This document shows positions 17,050 through 26,806 of a stretch of 64,000 nucleotides of DNA, piece by piece; the first letter of the stretch is position 1; each line of letters begins with the position of its first letter. The notes under the pieces were generated by a model. It was not told the DNA's origin, did no database searches, and was given only the letters and a program-made list of their open reading frames with translations. The translations under genes and the position numbers were made by a program. Where the stretch lies: assembly GCA_903918755.1 (NCBI GenBank), contig CAIXFN010000030.1, forward strand, positions 62,001 through 126,000, given 5' to 3'. The DNA comes from an uncultured Pedosphaera sp. (lineage in GTDB: Bacteria; Verrucomicrobiota; Verrucomicrobiia; Limisphaerales; Pedosphaeraceae).

Positions 17050-17679
17050 GCCAAGCCCCGGCGGGCTGGGCCGGCGGGGGACTGTTCTTGGGCCGCAGGC
17101 TGCTTCCGAGTTGTTCGCCCCGATGCGAACGATCGACCGCGGCGACCTGCGCCGTCTGCAACTGAAATTCATCCGGGCTAATCCCAAGATCCGAGGCTTC
17201 GGCCTCATGGCGGCGTGCTTGGCGAGGTCGAAACTGGATTAAGTGTCCGGAGGTTGGACTCGGCGAGGGCACTTCAGAGATCGATGGGCCGCAAAACGCA
17301 AAAATGCCAAAAGGAAGTGATTTCAAGATGAGCGAAGCAGGCGGCTTGCATCCCACCCGAAACAAACTCAAAACTGGATTAAGTGTGTGCAACCTGGACT
17401 GGTAGGGGGCCGCCAAAGAGGGCGTCCAACTTGGCGGTTTCTCCCAAAGCGATAAAGAGATGGGTTTATCGATAACGCCATTAGGTCGAGGTTTGGATGA
17501 ATTGGCGGTGCGGCCGGCAACGTGGCGCCTTCCTTTTGCGACGGCTTGCGGCGAGAAGGATCCTCTGGGGTTTGCTCCGCGTCGTCGCGCCAGACGGATG
17601 CGGATAGCCGGCCTGCGGCCACCTCCCGGGCGGGTTGGCCCGCCGGGGGAGGGAACTAAAGTCCGCAGGCCCGAGGCAC
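17050..17679. other. 630-bp intergenic region with a short direct repeat and tiny ORFs
   Basis: Between the permease and recA stop codons I see no convincing gene. Two tiny rightward ORFs (39 codons at 17123-17242, 33 codons at 17304-17405) each run into a copy of the repeat at 17231/17371. A GC-rich imperfect hairpin at about 17623-17654, just past the recA stop on the minus strand, could act as the recA terminator but has no T-tract. Confidence 0.5.
17231..17400. repeat. Pair of 30-bp direct repeats spaced 140 bp
   Basis: Positions 17231-17260 and 17371-17400 match at 24 of 30 bases: the first 16 (AAACTGGATTAAGTGT) and the last six (TGGACT) are the same, while the eight bases between differ. 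The period is exactly 140 bp. No inverted copy or transposase is present, so it may be an extragenic repeat family of this genome. Confidence 0.55.
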
Positions 17680-18792
17680 TTAGGCAGCCGCTGCGGCGGC
17701 CGCGATGCCGGCGCGTTTGGCGAGGATGGCGTCCACAATCTTTTTGGCCAGCTCCGGCTTTTCGGCCAGCGCCTTTTGGGCCGCATCCTTGCCCTGACCG
17801 ATCAGTTCGCCTTCGAACTGGATCCAGGCACCCTTTTTGTCCACGGCTCCGGCTTCGATGCCCACATCAAGGATGTTGCCTTCCTTGTTGATGCCGTGGT
17901 TATAAATGATGTCAAATTCCGTTTCGGCAAAGGGCGGCGCCACCTTGTTCTTGACCACCTTCACCTTGACGTGATTGCCCATGGCGTTGCCGGCGGCATC
18001 CTTCAGGGTGTCCTTGCGGCGGATATCCAGGCGCACGCTGGCGTAAAACTTCAAAGCTTTGCCGCCGGGGGTGGTTTCCGGGTTGCCGAACATGACGCCG
18101 ACTTTTTCACGCAACTGGTTGGTGAAGATGCAGGTCGTCTTGGATTTGTTGAGGATGGCGGTGAGTTTGCGCAGCGCCTGGCTCATGAGGCGGGCCTGCA
18201 TCCCCATGGTGGCCATGCCCATCTCGCCTTCCAGTTCCGCCTTCGGGACGAGGGCGGCGACGGAATCCACCACGATGACGTCCAGGGCGTTGGACCGGGC
18301 AAGGGTTTCGCAGATCGTCAGTGCTTCTTCGCCGCTGTCGGGCTGGGAGACGAGCAGGTCGTCCAGATTCACGCCCAGTTTCTTGGCATACGCCGGGTCC
18401 AAGGCATGTTCGGCATCGATGAAGGCCGCCAGGCCCCCCATTTTTTGGGCGTTCGCAATGACGTGCAGCATCAACGTCGTCTTGCCGGAGGATTCCGGCC
18501 CGAAGATTTCCACCACGCGACCGCGGGGCAGGCCGCCGACTCCGAGCGCCAAATCCAAGCCGAGAGCGCCGGTGGGAATGACTTCGATCGCCACGCGGGA
18601 ACGGGCGTCCCCCAGGCGCATGATGCTGCCGTCACCGAATGCCTTGGTGATGGTGGAGATGGCGGCGTCCAGGTCCCGTTGGCGGGTGGGGGAGATAACC
18701 CGGGCGGCGGCCGGGTCTGCCGCGGCGGCGGTGGTGTCGGTCGTGCGGGGCTCGGTGGCCGCTTTGGCGGCTTTTTCAGTTTTCGGTGCCAT
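17680..18792 (-). CDS. recA: Recombinase RecA
   Basis: 370 residues. Walker [12 protein letters not shown], Walker [16 protein letters not shown], and the DNA-binding loop 2 region ([20 protein letters not shown]) are complete. It drives homologous strand exchange and, in bacteria with LexA, induces the SOS response. The N terminus has an unusual Ala/Thr-rich extension of about 35 residues before the usual start, and the C terminus ends in an Ala run rather than an acidic tail. Downstream of parC on the same strand, but with 293 bp between, so it is probably transcribed alone. Confidence 0.98.
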   Translation of the reverse strand: MAPKTEKAAKAATEPRTTDTTAAAADPAAARVISPTRQRDLDAAISTITKAFGDGSIMRLGDARSRVAIEVIPTGALGLDLALGVGGLPRGRVVEIFGPESSGKTTLMLHVIANAQKMGGLAAFIDAEHALDPAYAKKLGVNLDDLLVSQPDSGEEALTICETLARSNALDVIVVDSVAALVPKAELEGEMGMATMGMQARLMSQALRKLTAILNKSKTTCIFTNQLREKVGVMFGNPETTPGGKALKFYASVRLDIRRKDTLKDAAGNAMGNHVKVKVVKNKVAPPFAETEFDIIYNHGINKEGNILDVGIEAGAVDKKGAWIQFEGELIGQGKDAAQKALAEKPELAKKIVDAILAKRAGIAAAAAAA

Positions 18793-18845
18793 AATCTTGA
18801 ATTGGTAAATTAAATTGGAGAGTCTTGGTACGAGTCGGTCAATGG

Positions 18846-18874
18846 ATGATTCCCGACCGGCTAAAAATAGTCAA
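18846..18874 (-). promoter_or_regulatory. Possible recA promoter
   Basis: On the minus strand TTGACT (18869-18874) is followed after 17 bp by AATCAT (18846-18851), 5 of 6 and 4 of 6 to consensus. The leader to the recA ATG would be about 47 nt. I found no palindrome that I would call a LexA box. Confidence 0.35.
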
Positions 18875-19037
18875 CGCCAAGGGATAAGTAATCCCGGGAG
18901 CGGAGGTCGGGCGGGTAGGATTCCGGCGCAAATTGGGAGCGGCCATGCGATTTATCATTGGCCTACTATTACCCGGGAGCCTGGACATCCGCTGACCAAG
19001 GCCAAATTTTCTGCAAATTTGCTTTTTGGGGAGCCCA

Positions 19038-19075
19038 GTGGTCGCCCCCCAACGCGAAGCGCGGAAGGCGACCAC
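19038..19075 (-). terminator. Hairpin downstream of parC
   Basis: A perfect 9-bp inverted repeat (19038-19046 GTGGTCGCC and 19067-19075) with a 20-nt loop containing a smaller hairpin, starting 10 bp past the parC stop. There is no clear T-tract, so termination is plausible but not certain. Confidence 0.4.
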
Positions 19076-19085
19076 CAGCCAGCCA

Positions 19086-21128
19086 TCAGGCAAAATGCAC
19101 CTTGGTGGTCGTGGCCTCCGCATCCCAGCCGCGGGTCGGGCGACTGGTGATGGAGGCAATTTCCTTGATGGTCAGCTGGTTGCCCACGGCTTTGACGCCT
19201 TTGACCGCGACCTCTTCCGGCTTGCAGGTTTGCTGGTTGATCTTCTGATGTGGCGCGGGTTTGTAGCGGATGAACAATTCCGCCGGGGTATCCGGCTCGA
19301 AGAACAGGATCCGGGATTTTTCCGGAACGCAGTTGTATTCCTTGTTCAGGATGGTGCCGCCAAAAGTGAATCGTTTCAAACAGGCCGCTTCGCGGTTTGT
19401 GTACACCAGGGTCATGATCCGGTCCCGCTCGGGCAGCGCGCAAAAGAGGACGTCCGGCCCCACGAACAACTTCTCGGGCAGTTCGATGACCTTGTAATGG
19501 CCGTCTTTGAAGAGGAGGAGCAGTTTGTCAAACTTGGTGCACTCCAACTTGAATTCGTCCCCGGACACCTTGTAACCCACGTAGCCGGATTCGCGGTCGT
19601 AAGCGACCTTGAAAGCCTTGAAAGCCACTTCCTTGGCGTCCACTTCGTCATAGCGGCTGCTGCGGGTGAGGCGGGGGTATTGCGGGCCATATTTGGCGAG
19701 CAATCCTTCCAGGTGGCCGATGACGTACTTGGTGAGGTTTTTGAGGTGTTTGCGCGTTTCGGCGAGATCCGCCTTCACTTTTTCCATCTCCGCGCGATGC
19801 TGATTGATGTCGAAAAGGGAGATTCGGCGGATCCGCACCTGGAGGAGGCGCTCGATGTCAGCGAGGATCAGCGGGCGGACCAATTCCAGGGAGAAAGGCT
19901 TGAACCCGTCTTCCACCGCGGTGACCACCGCTTCATTGGTTTTGCATTGCTCGATCTTTTTGTAAATCCGTTCCTCGATGAAAATCCGCTCCAGGGTGCG
20001 GTAATGCAATTCATCCTGCAATTTGCCTTCCTTAAGTTCCAATTCCCGCTTGAGGAGGCCGACCAATTGCTCGGTGTTGTGCCGCAACACCTCGCTGACG
20101 GTCATTTCCACCGGGCGGTTCTCGCGGATGACGATCAAGCGGCTGGAAATGGAAACTTCGCAGTCGGTGAACGCGAACAAGGCGTCAATCAGTTGATCCG
20201 CACTGACGCCATGCGGTGCCTTGATCTCGATTTCCGGGGCCTCGGCGGTGAAATCGCTGATCGATTTGACCTTGATCTTGCCCTTTTGCGCCGCATCCTC
20301 GATGGACTCGACGAGGGATTCGGTGGTGGTGGTCGGCGGGATTTCCGAAATCACGACGGTCGATTCATCCCGCGCCTTGATCTTGGCCCGGACTTTGATG
20401 GTGCCTTTGCCGTCACGATACTCGCGGGCATCCATCAACCCGCCGGTGGGGAAATCCGGGAGGCATTTGAACGGCTGATCTTTGAGGATGGCAATCTGGG
20501 CCTGCAGCAACTCCGGGAAGTTGTGCGGCAGAATGCTGCAGGACATGCCGACTGCGATCCCCTGGGTGCCCAGCATTAACAGCACGGGCAATTTGGCGGG
20601 GAGCGCGACGGGTTCCTGGTTGCGTCCGTCGTAGCTGGGCACGAACTCCGTCAGGTCACGGTTGAACAACTCCGCCCGGGCCAGTTCCGTAAGGCGACAT
20701 TCGATATACCGGGGGGCGGCTGCGGGGTCGCCGGTATAAATATTGCCGAAATTACCCTGCCGCTCGAGGAAGTAGCGTTTGTTCGCCAGGACCACGAGGG
20801 CGTCATTGATGGCGGCCTCGCCGTGCGGGTGGTACTGCGCGCAATGGCCGGAAATGGTGGCCACCTTGATGAAGCGGCCGTCGTCCTTCTCATGGAGCGA
20901 CCAGAGGATCCGGCGTTGGACGGGTTTGAGCCCGTCCTGGAGCCGGGGAATGGCGCGATCCCGGATGACATAGGAGGCGTAGTCGAGAAAACTCGTGTTG
21001 ACGCGTTTGTGCAGGGCAAGGTCTTGTTTGCCGGGCACGAAGGGGGCCGGCGGAATGACCTCGACCTTTTCGAGTTCAACGTGGGGCGGGGGATTCCCGT
21101 TATTGGGGTCACCAGATGTTTCAACCAT
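19086..21128 (-). CDS. parC: DNA topoisomerase IV (gyrase-like) subunit A
   Basis: 680 residues. The breakage-reunion core is complete: LHKRVNTSFLDYASYVI, RRILWSLHE, GNFGNIYTGDPAAAPRYIECRLT with the catalytic Tyr after PR, and a coiled-coil region near 380-450. The C-terminal domain (about 510-650) is short and lacks the GyrA box, which favours a decatenating topoisomerase IV over gyrase. It follows the B subunit by 33 nt, so the two are a transcription unit. Calling it ParC rather than GyrA rests on the short C-terminal domain and the order B-A. Confidence 0.9.
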   Translation of the reverse strand: MVETSGDPNNGNPPPHVELEKVEVIPPAPFVPGKQDLALHKRVNTSFLDYASYVIRDRAIPRLQDGLKPVQRRILWSLHEKDDGRFIKVATISGHCAQYHPHGEAAINDALVVLANKRYFLERQGNFGNIYTGDPAAAPRYIECRLTELARAELFNRDLTEFVPSYDGRNQEPVALPAKLPVLLMLGTQGIAVGMSCSILPHNFPELLQAQIAILKDQPFKCLPDFPTGGLMDAREYRDGKGTIKVRAKIKARDESTVVISEIPPTTTTESLVESIEDAAQKGKIKVKSISDFTAEAPEIEIKAPHGVSADQLIDALFAFTDCEVSISSRLIVIRENRPVEMTVSEVLRHNTEQLVGLLKRELELKEGKLQDELHYRTLERIFIEERIYKKIEQCKTNEAVVTAVEDGFKPFSLELVRPLILADIERLLQVRIRRISLFDINQHRAEMEKVKADLAETRKHLKNLTKYVIGHLEGLLAKYGPQYPRLTRSSRYDEVDAKEVAFKAFKVAYDRESGYVGYKVSGDEFKLECTKFDKLLLLFKDGHYKVIELPEKLFVGPDVLFCALPERDRIMTLVYTNREAACLKRFTFGGTILNKEYNCVPEKSRILFFEPDTPAELFIRYKPAPHQKINQQTCKPEEVAVKGVKAVGNQLTIKEIASITSRPTRGWDAEATTTKVHFA

Positions 21129-21161
21129 GGCAGTAATTAAATGGGGGACGGATGGCGGACC

Positions 21162-23000
21162 TTATTCCTCAACGGGGACGACCAGATTTTCCATGATGTA
21201 ATCTTTGCGTTCCGGAGTGTTCTTGCCCATGTAAAAGCTGAGAATGCCCTGCACCTCGGGCTTGGTGGCGTGTTCCACCTGGCTGAGCCGCATATCCGGC
21301 CCGATGAATTGTTTGAACTCGGCCGGGGAGATTTCGCCCAGGCCCTTGAATCGGGTGATCTCGCAGTTCTTCCCGAGTTTTTGGGAACTCGCATCCCGTT
21401 CCGCTTCGGAGTAGCAGTACACGGTAGTCTGCTTGTTGCGCACGCGGAAGAGCGGGGTCTCCAGGACGTACAGGTGGCCGTCGTGCACCAATTGCTCGAA
21501 AAAGCGGAAGAAGTAGGTGATCAGCAAATTCCGGATGTGCAGGCCGTCCACGTCGGCGTCGGTCGCCAGGATCACCTTGTCAAAGCGCAACCGGTCGATG
21601 GTGTCCTCGATGTCCAGGCTGCGCATGAGGTTGTACATCTCGTCGTTTTTGTAAACGATGTCGCGCTTGAGATCCCAGACGTTGAGGGGCTTGCCCTTGA
21701 GCACGAAGATGGCCTGCATGTTCACGTCGCGGCAGCTCACAATAGAGCCGGCGGCGGACTGACCTTCCGTCAGGAAGACCATGGAGCCCTTGCCTTTGCC
21801 CTTGGCCTTGTCGAGGTGAACTTTGCAATCCTTGAGTTGGGGAATGCGGAAGGTGATGGCCTTGGCCCGTTCGCGGGCCAGTTTCTTGACCTCCTGCAAT
21901 TCCTTGCGCAACTGCTGGGTGTCTTCGACCTTGGCGATCAGCTTCTCGGCGACCTCCTTGTTCCGATTGAAGAAATGGAGCAATTCCTCGCGGACCTGGT
22001 TGACCAGTTCCGAACGAATTTCCGTATTCCCCAGTTTGTTTTTGGTCTGCGATTCGAAGACGGGATCCTTCAGGCGGATCGCGACCGCTCCCACCATGCA
22101 TTCGCGGACGTCATCGCCCTCGTATTTGGCTTTGGCATATTCATTAACCGCCTTCAGCAGGCCTTCGCGGAAGGCACTCAAGTGGGTGCCGCCATCCGAG
22201 GTGAACTGGCCGTTGACGAAGGAGTAAAAAGCTTCGCCGTAGCGGCTGTTGGTGTGGGTGAAGCAAAATTCCAGCGTCTTGCCGGAAAAATGCAGCGGGG
22301 GGTAGATGGGTTCGCTGTTGTCCCCCCGCAAATCGTCCATCACCAAATCCAGCAGTCCGTGCCGGGATTGGAAGGTCTGGCCGTTGAAGATGAGCTTGAG
22401 GCCGGTGTTCAGGTAGCTGTAATGCCGCAGCCGTTTCTCCACTAATTCGGTCCGGAATTCCACCGTTTTGAAAATCTCCGGATCCGGCTCAAACCGGATC
22501 AGGGTGCCGTCCGGTTCTTTGGGGGTTTCGATCTTGCCGGTTTTGTTGGTCTTCAGCTTGCCCTGTTTGAAACTGGCTTCCGCAAAATCGCCGGCCCGAT
22601 GGCTGCGAACGAAGAAATCCCGCGAGAGCGCATTGACCGCCTTGGTGCCGACGCCATTAAGGCCGACGCTGAACTGGAAAACCTCGTCGTTGTACTTGGC
22701 GCCCGTGTTGATCTGGGACACGCATTCGATCACCTTGCCGAGCGGAATGCCCCGGCCGTAATCCCGGACGGTTACCTTGCTCCCTTCGATGGCAATCTCG
22801 ACTTCCTTGCCATAGCCCATGATGAACTCGTCGATGGCGTTGTCGATGACCTCCTTGAGCAGGACGTAAATGCCGTCATCGGCGTTGGAGCCGTCGCCAA
22901 TCCGGCCGATGTACATGCCCGTGCGCAACCGGATGTGTTCCAGCGAGGAAAGCGTCTTGATCTTGCTTTCGTCGTAAACGTGTTTCTTACCTTCAGCCAT
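21162..23000 (-). CDS. parE: DNA topoisomerase IV (gyrase-like) subunit B
   Basis: 612 residues. GHKL ATPase motifs are clear (KEVIDNAIDEF, DYGRGIPLG, VGLNGVGTKAVNALS), as is the transducer, then the TOPRIM domain with EGQSAAGSI and the metal-binding DADVDGLHI. It provides ATP-driven strand passage together with the product of the next gene (start 33 nt downstream). Length is typical of ParE and shorter than enterobacterial GyrB. The ATG at 23000 opens the gene and no Shine-Dalgarno sequence is visible. Confidence 0.92.
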   Translation of the reverse strand: MAEGKKHVYDESKIKTLSSLEHIRLRTGMYIGRIGDGSNADDGIYVLLKEVIDNAIDEFIMGYGKEVEIAIEGSKVTVRDYGRGIPLGKVIECVSQINTGAKYNDEVFQFSVGLNGVGTKAVNALSRDFFVRSHRAGDFAEASFKQGKLKTNKTGKIETPKEPDGTLIRFEPDPEIFKTVEFRTELVEKRLRHYSYLNTGLKLIFNGQTFQSRHGLLDLVMDDLRGDNSEPIYPPLHFSGKTLEFCFTHTNSRYGEAFYSFVNGQFTSDGGTHLSAFREGLLKAVNEYAKAKYEGDDVRECMVGAVAIRLKDPVFESQTKNKLGNTEIRSELVNQVREELLHFFNRNKEVAEKLIAKVEDTQQLRKELQEVKKLARERAKAITFRIPQLKDCKVHLDKAKGKGKGSMVFLTEGQSAAGSIVSCRDVNMQAIFVLKGKPLNVWDLKRDIVYKNDEMYNLMRSLDIEDTIDRLRFDKVILATDADVDGLHIRNLLITYFFRFFEQLVHDGHLYVLETPLFRVRNKQTTVYCYSEAERDASSQKLGKNCEITRFKGLGEISPAEFKQFIGPDMRLSQVEHATKPEVQGILSFYMGKNTPERKDYIMENLVVPVEE

Positions 23001-23235
23001 ATTTTTTCAAAGCCGCACAATATTCAGCGGAACGGCGCCCTTGCCAATGGGGAAAATGCATCCCGGCGCGAGTTTTTCACTTGCTTCCGGGGCCGCGGTG
23101 GGTGCGGACCCCCCGCCGGTGGCGGCTGGACATGGTCCCGCGGCCGGTTTAGGCTGCAAGGACGGCGGGCAACGGCCGTGCATTTGTGGTCAGGCATATC
23201 CCAACATGGCGAAGCGGGCTGGGGCCCGGGCGCGT

Positions 23236-23883
23236 ATGACGTTACTGGAGTACATCCTGCTGGCGGCGAGTTCCCTCTTCGTGATCATCGATCCCCTGGC
23301 GACCATTCCGGCGTTCATCGCCATGACGCCCAATGACACGCCGGAGGAGCGCACCCGCATGGCGGCGCTGGCGTGCTGGGTAACCGGAGGAATCCTGATC
23401 GTGTTTGCCATGGGTGGGCAGCTCATCTTTAAAGTCCTGGGCATCACGATCCCGGCGTTTCAACTGGCGGCGAGCATCCTGTTGCTCCTGGTGGCGCTGG
23501 ACATGTTACGGGCCCAGCGTTCGCGCGTGCAGGAGACCCATGAGGAAACCACGGCCGGCGCGCAGAAGACCGACATCGCGATCACTCCGCTGGCCGTGCC
23601 CATGCTGGCGGGGCCGGGGGCGATTTCCACCGCCATTCTCCTCGAACACCAGGCCCAGGGCTGGCTACAGCATCTGGCCCTGTATGGGTGTATTGCGGTG
23701 GTGGCCTATGTCAGCTATTGGGTGCTGCGGTTGTCCGCCCGGGGCGCGAAATGGCTGAGTCCGATCGCCATGAGCATTGCCGTGCGCATCATGGGGATGC
23801 TCCTGGCGGCCGTGGCGATGCAATTTCTGGTCAATGCCCTCAAGGCCCTGCGGGTGGATCTCTTTGGGGCGCCGCCGATTTGA
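23236..23883 (+). CDS. MarC family integral membrane protein
   Basis: 215 residues with six hydrophobic segments, including FVIIDPLATIPAFIAMT at the N terminus, the signature of the MarC/UPF0056 family, and PLAVPMLAGPGAIST at mid-protein. The family resembles LysE-type exporters, but its substrate is not established; early links to multiple antibiotic resistance were not confirmed. I placed the start at ATG 23236 because the family begins there; the reading frame stays open for 195 nt upstream, without family similarity. Confidence 0.85.
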   Translation: MTLLEYILLAASSLFVIIDPLATIPAFIAMTPNDTPEERTRMAALACWVTGGILIVFAMGGQLIFKVLGITIPAFQLAASILLLLVALDMLRAQRSRVQETHEETTAGAQKTDIAITPLAVPMLAGPGAISTAILLEHQAQGWLQHLALYGCIAVVAYVSYWVLRLSARGAKWLSPIAMSIAVRIMGMLLAAVAMQFLVNALKALRVDLFGAPPI

Positions 23884-23906
23884 GCCGGTCGGGCCGGATT
23901 ATCGGC

Positions 23907-25415
23907 CTAATCTACTTTCAAGGAATAAGCCGCGGTCTGGACCTGGCCGGCCAGCTTGGTTTGCAACCAGACACGATAGACCCCGGGTTGCGGAAAGGCA
24001 TAAGGAAAAGAAAGCACGGCGGCGGCGGGGGAGCACAGCAGATCCAGCGGCTGATTAGCCAGATAACCGGCCTGCTCCCGCTCGGCAAAGCGCTTTTGGG
24101 AGGCCATCGAAATGGATCCCAGCGGGTGCAAGTGGGTGAAGACCGAGCCATCCTCCCGCTCAATGATCAGGTGGCCGTACATGCCGAGGTACGGTTCCAG
24201 CGGCGCGGGGGTGCCGTTGCTGGTGGTCAGGTCAAACCGCAGGGTGGTGTCTTGTTTGGCCCGGAACGGCCCGGTGTTCACCGGGGTGAGCCGGTAATCC
24301 CCGGCCAGGGTGGTGGGGCCGAAAGCTTTCACCGGAGCGAGCGTGAGCGTATCGTCGGCATCCGGGGTTGGGCGGACGGAATTGGTGGCGACGGCGTCCA
24401 GATGCAGGGTGTTGGTGAGTGTTTCCGTCAAGCCGCTTTCATGGGTGATGTCCGCGTAGAGCTGGTAATCGCCCGCGGGCAGCTCGGGGAGCGTGACGGT
24501 GTAATGGGGTGATCCTTTCCCGGATTGTTCGCGGACGGGATGCAGGTGGGCGAACACGTCTGCCGCCGGCTTGCGGACGAGGAAGAGGTGGACCAGATGT
24601 CCGTGATCGGCGACCAGGGGGGTGTGATCGGCCCGGCCGTAAGCGCTCTCAAAACTCATTTGCAGCCGGCGTAGTCCGTTGGTCTGAGTCTGGGGTTCCA
24701 GTTGCAACCGGGAAGCCTGGTAAAGCCGGTTGTGCATGAAGTCATTGTCCACGCGATTCCACCAGTTGTAGCCAATCCCAAGCAGGCTCAGGGCGGCGAC
24801 GGCGCTCAGGACCATGCCGGCTCCGGCGAGACGGCGGCGTCCCGGGGTGGGTTCCGTGCCGACTGGTAAACCGGACTCCCGGATCGCGGAGCCGACCACG
24901 GAAATCAACAGGGCGAGCAGCAGAGTGCCGAGCCCGGCAAAAACGAAAGTCATCCAGCGGGGCATGCCGAGGCGCTGGAGAGAGAGCGAATTGACGGGGA
25001 CGATGGCGGTGCCATGGCCCTCCGGGCCGCGCACATCCACGAAAACGCTGTACGCTCCGGAATTCATCAACCAGAGTTGGGCGTGGTAAAGGTTGGTTTC
25101 CCCCGAGACCAGGCGGGCGGGATCGGCCGGCGGGGCACCCTTGGTTCCGGCATCCCAGCGGACCGGCAGCACGGTAACGCTTTCGGGGCGGCCGGAGAGC
25201 ACGCGGACATTGATTTGGGCTAGGCCGGGCACCACGACGGGGGTTTCGATGGTCACCCGGACCGGGAAGGGGCCGGCGGGGCCTTCAAAGAAAACATTCG
25301 GACTCCCCAGATGCGCCCGGGCGGCGACGGGGAAGAGCAGGGCGAAGAGCACCGCTGTCAGCGCGCGCCACCAAAGGGAGGCGGTGCTGACGGATCCGCG
25401 AATGGGAGCGCTCAT
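23907..25415 (-). CDS. Exported protein with two FixH/YtkA-like domains and HLHP motifs
   Basis: 502 residues: a signal peptide (about 15-35), an Ig-like extracytoplasmic domain, two membrane helices (about 165-185 and 205-225), then two beta-rich domains. Each of these has a Phe-x-HLHP motif (VFAHLHPV near residue 293, VFTHLHPLG near 425). I know similar motifs in periplasmic FixH/YtkA-like domains near copper proteins, but I do not recognise the whole protein. Its start overlaps the stop of the upstream membrane protein by 4 nt (25412-25415). Paired His residues suggest metal binding. Confidence 0.65.
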   Translation of the reverse strand: MSAPIRGSVSTASLWWRALTAVLFALLFPVAARAHLGSPNVFFEGPAGPFPVRVTIETPVVVPGLAQINVRVLSGRPESVTVLPVRWDAGTKGAPPADPARLVSGETNLYHAQLWLMNSGAYSVFVDVRGPEGHGTAIVPVNSLSLQRLGMPRWMTFVFAGLGTLLLALLISVVGSAIRESGLPVGTEPTPGRRRLAGAGMVLSAVAALSLLGIGYNWWNRVDNDFMHNRLYQASRLQLEPQTQTNGLRRLQMSFESAYGRADHTPLVADHGHLVHLFLVRKPAADVFAHLHPVREQSGKGSPHYTVTLPELPAGDYQLYADITHESGLTETLTNTLHLDAVATNSVRPTPDADDTLTLAPVKAFGPTTLAGDYRLTPVNTGPFRAKQDTTLRFDLTTSNGTPAPLEPYLGMYGHLIIEREDGSVFTHLHPLGSISMASQKRFAEREQAGYLANQPLDLLCSPAAAVLSFPYAFPQPGVYRVWLQTKLAGQVQTAAYSLKVD

Positions 25416-26608
25416 CGCTTAACGGTGGCCAGCCAGTTGCCGAACCAAAGGGCCAGCCGGCATTGGATGGCCGCGAACAGGATGGCGATTCCGGCGGCGG
25501 TGAAAGTGAGGGTGTTATGATCGCGTTCCCAGAATTGGGTGGTCCATTCCCCAAGTTTGGCGCCATACGACCATACGGCATCGCCGCCAAACACGGGGTT
25601 GCGAGCCGCCGGCGAGAGGAGGAAGGAGGCGAAGGGCCACTGCACGGCCAGCAGCACGAGGAAAAATGCCGCTCCCAAGACCAAGGCCAGGCCGGTATCC
25701 CGCCAGAAGCCGCGACCGCGCCCCAGCCAACGGAGGATGAGATCCATGGCGATGGCGGGGAAGATCACCAACAGGGGAAAGGGTTCCGGGACCATGTGGG
25801 TGACCGGGTTATAGATGGGTCCCAGCATGGGGTGCGCCGGGAACAGCGGCAGGATCCACAGCATCAACAACCCGATGGCGGTATAGGCCGCGGCCGCCCA
25901 GGTGGCCGCCCAGCAGAGTCCGGAGGCACGGGCGGCCGCCACGAGATAAAGCGGTACCATCAGGCAGACGACCCGGTAAAACTCCGCCCCGTGTTGGGCG
26001 TTCGGAAAGGTCATTTCCATGATGATCACGGTAACCATGGTGACAAGGGTGCCACAGGAAAGCAGGAACAGGCGGTTGGCAGCCGGGCGTTGGGCCTCCG
26101 TCGCGCGATTGCGCCAGGAGAGGATCAGGATCATCGCCCCCATCGCCACGCCATACATTCCCAGGGCCAGCAGGGAATGGGGTGGGCTGAGAATTTGGAC
26201 ATCCAGACCGTAGGCGTCATGCCACCAATTGTCGAAGGGCGCGGAGACGAGCATGGCCAGGGATCCCCAGATAGTGACCCAGGCCCCCAGCGGACCGCGG
26301 AAGCCCCACAACCGGACGACCGCCGCTACGGGATCGGCCGCCGGGCGGAAGGTATGCTGGAGAACGATCCAGCCGCAGAGCATTCCCGGGAAAGCTCCCC
26401 CAAAATAAATCATGATATGGGCCGGGGTCCAAAAAGTGTCCCGGCCAATCGTTTCATGCCACGAGATGTCCCACAGGGTACCGATGGGAATGCACATCGC
26501 CGCCAGCACCACGATATGACAGTACCAAGGCAACCGGGCTGACCGGATGGCGGTGGCGCCGGAGGTGGGCACCGAGGCCGCCGGGTAAGGATGAGTAATC
26601 GCCGACAT
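25412..26608 (-). CDS. Polytopic membrane protein with conserved Trp/His loops
   Basis: 398 residues with about ten hydrophobic segments. Two polar loops stand out: WDISWHETIGRDTFWTPAH after the first helix, and DNWWHDAYGLDVQILSPPH after the third. Their dense Trp, His and Asp residues at membrane borders could bind a metal or cofactor. I do not recognise the family. It overlaps the next gene (HLHP protein) by 4 nt, so the two are co-translated, and it follows the DUF3347 and Cys-rich genes on the same strand. Confidence 0.6.
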   Translation of the reverse strand: MSAITHPYPAASVPTSGATAIRSARLPWYCHIVVLAAMCIPIGTLWDISWHETIGRDTFWTPAHIMIYFGGAFPGMLCGWIVLQHTFRPAADPVAAVVRLWGFRGPLGAWVTIWGSLAMLVSAPFDNWWHDAYGLDVQILSPPHSLLALGMYGVAMGAMILILSWRNRATEAQRPAANRLFLLSCGTLVTMVTVIIMEMTFPNAQHGAEFYRVVCLMVPLYLVAAARASGLCWAATWAAAAYTAIGLLMLWILPLFPAHPMLGPIYNPVTHMVPEPFPLLVIFPAIAMDLILRWLGRGRGFWRDTGLALVLGAAFFLVLLAVQWPFASFLLSPAARNPVFGGDAVWSYGAKLGEWTTQFWERDHNTLTFTAAGIAILFAAIQCRLALWFGNWLATVKR

Positions 26609-26718
26609 GCGGGAAGATTACCGTGCCTTCAGTGCCAACGCAAGATTCCCTCCCGGGAAGAAATCGGCGCCCGGATAGGTGCTAAACCAGCGAGTCCCGC
26701 ACGATCCCGATTCAAGAA

Positions 26719-26795
26719 ACCCTGCCGGCGAAACCGCTTCCCGCGCTCGGCTGCCAGTGGTCGCTGTGCCCACCCAGACGGTGTGCCGGCAGGGT
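26719..26795. repeat. Inverted repeat of 11 bp with 55-bp centre
   Basis: ACCCTGCCGGC (26719-26729) and its exact complement (26785-26795) flank a GC-rich 55-bp segment, just beyond the stop of the DUF3347 gene. It may be a transcript-end structure or an extragenic palindromic element. No T-tract follows on either strand. Confidence 0.45.
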
Positions 26796-26806
26796 CTCGT
26801 CCAACC

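Noticed and set aside
16759-17416. Two leftward ORFs of about 150 codons across the end of the permease gene
   Set aside because: They overlap a conserved permease and consist of Arg/Pro-rich sequence; the intergenic part shows no coding signal.
19026-20579. 517-codon open frame antisense to parC
   Set aside because: Repetitive Phe/Asp/Gln-rich product mirrors a conserved topoisomerase.
26640-26800. Cobalamin riboswitch, because of short GCCACTG-like and GGGAAG-like pieces
   Set aside because: The order of conserved boxes is wrong and the B12 box is missing; only the inverted repeat is real.
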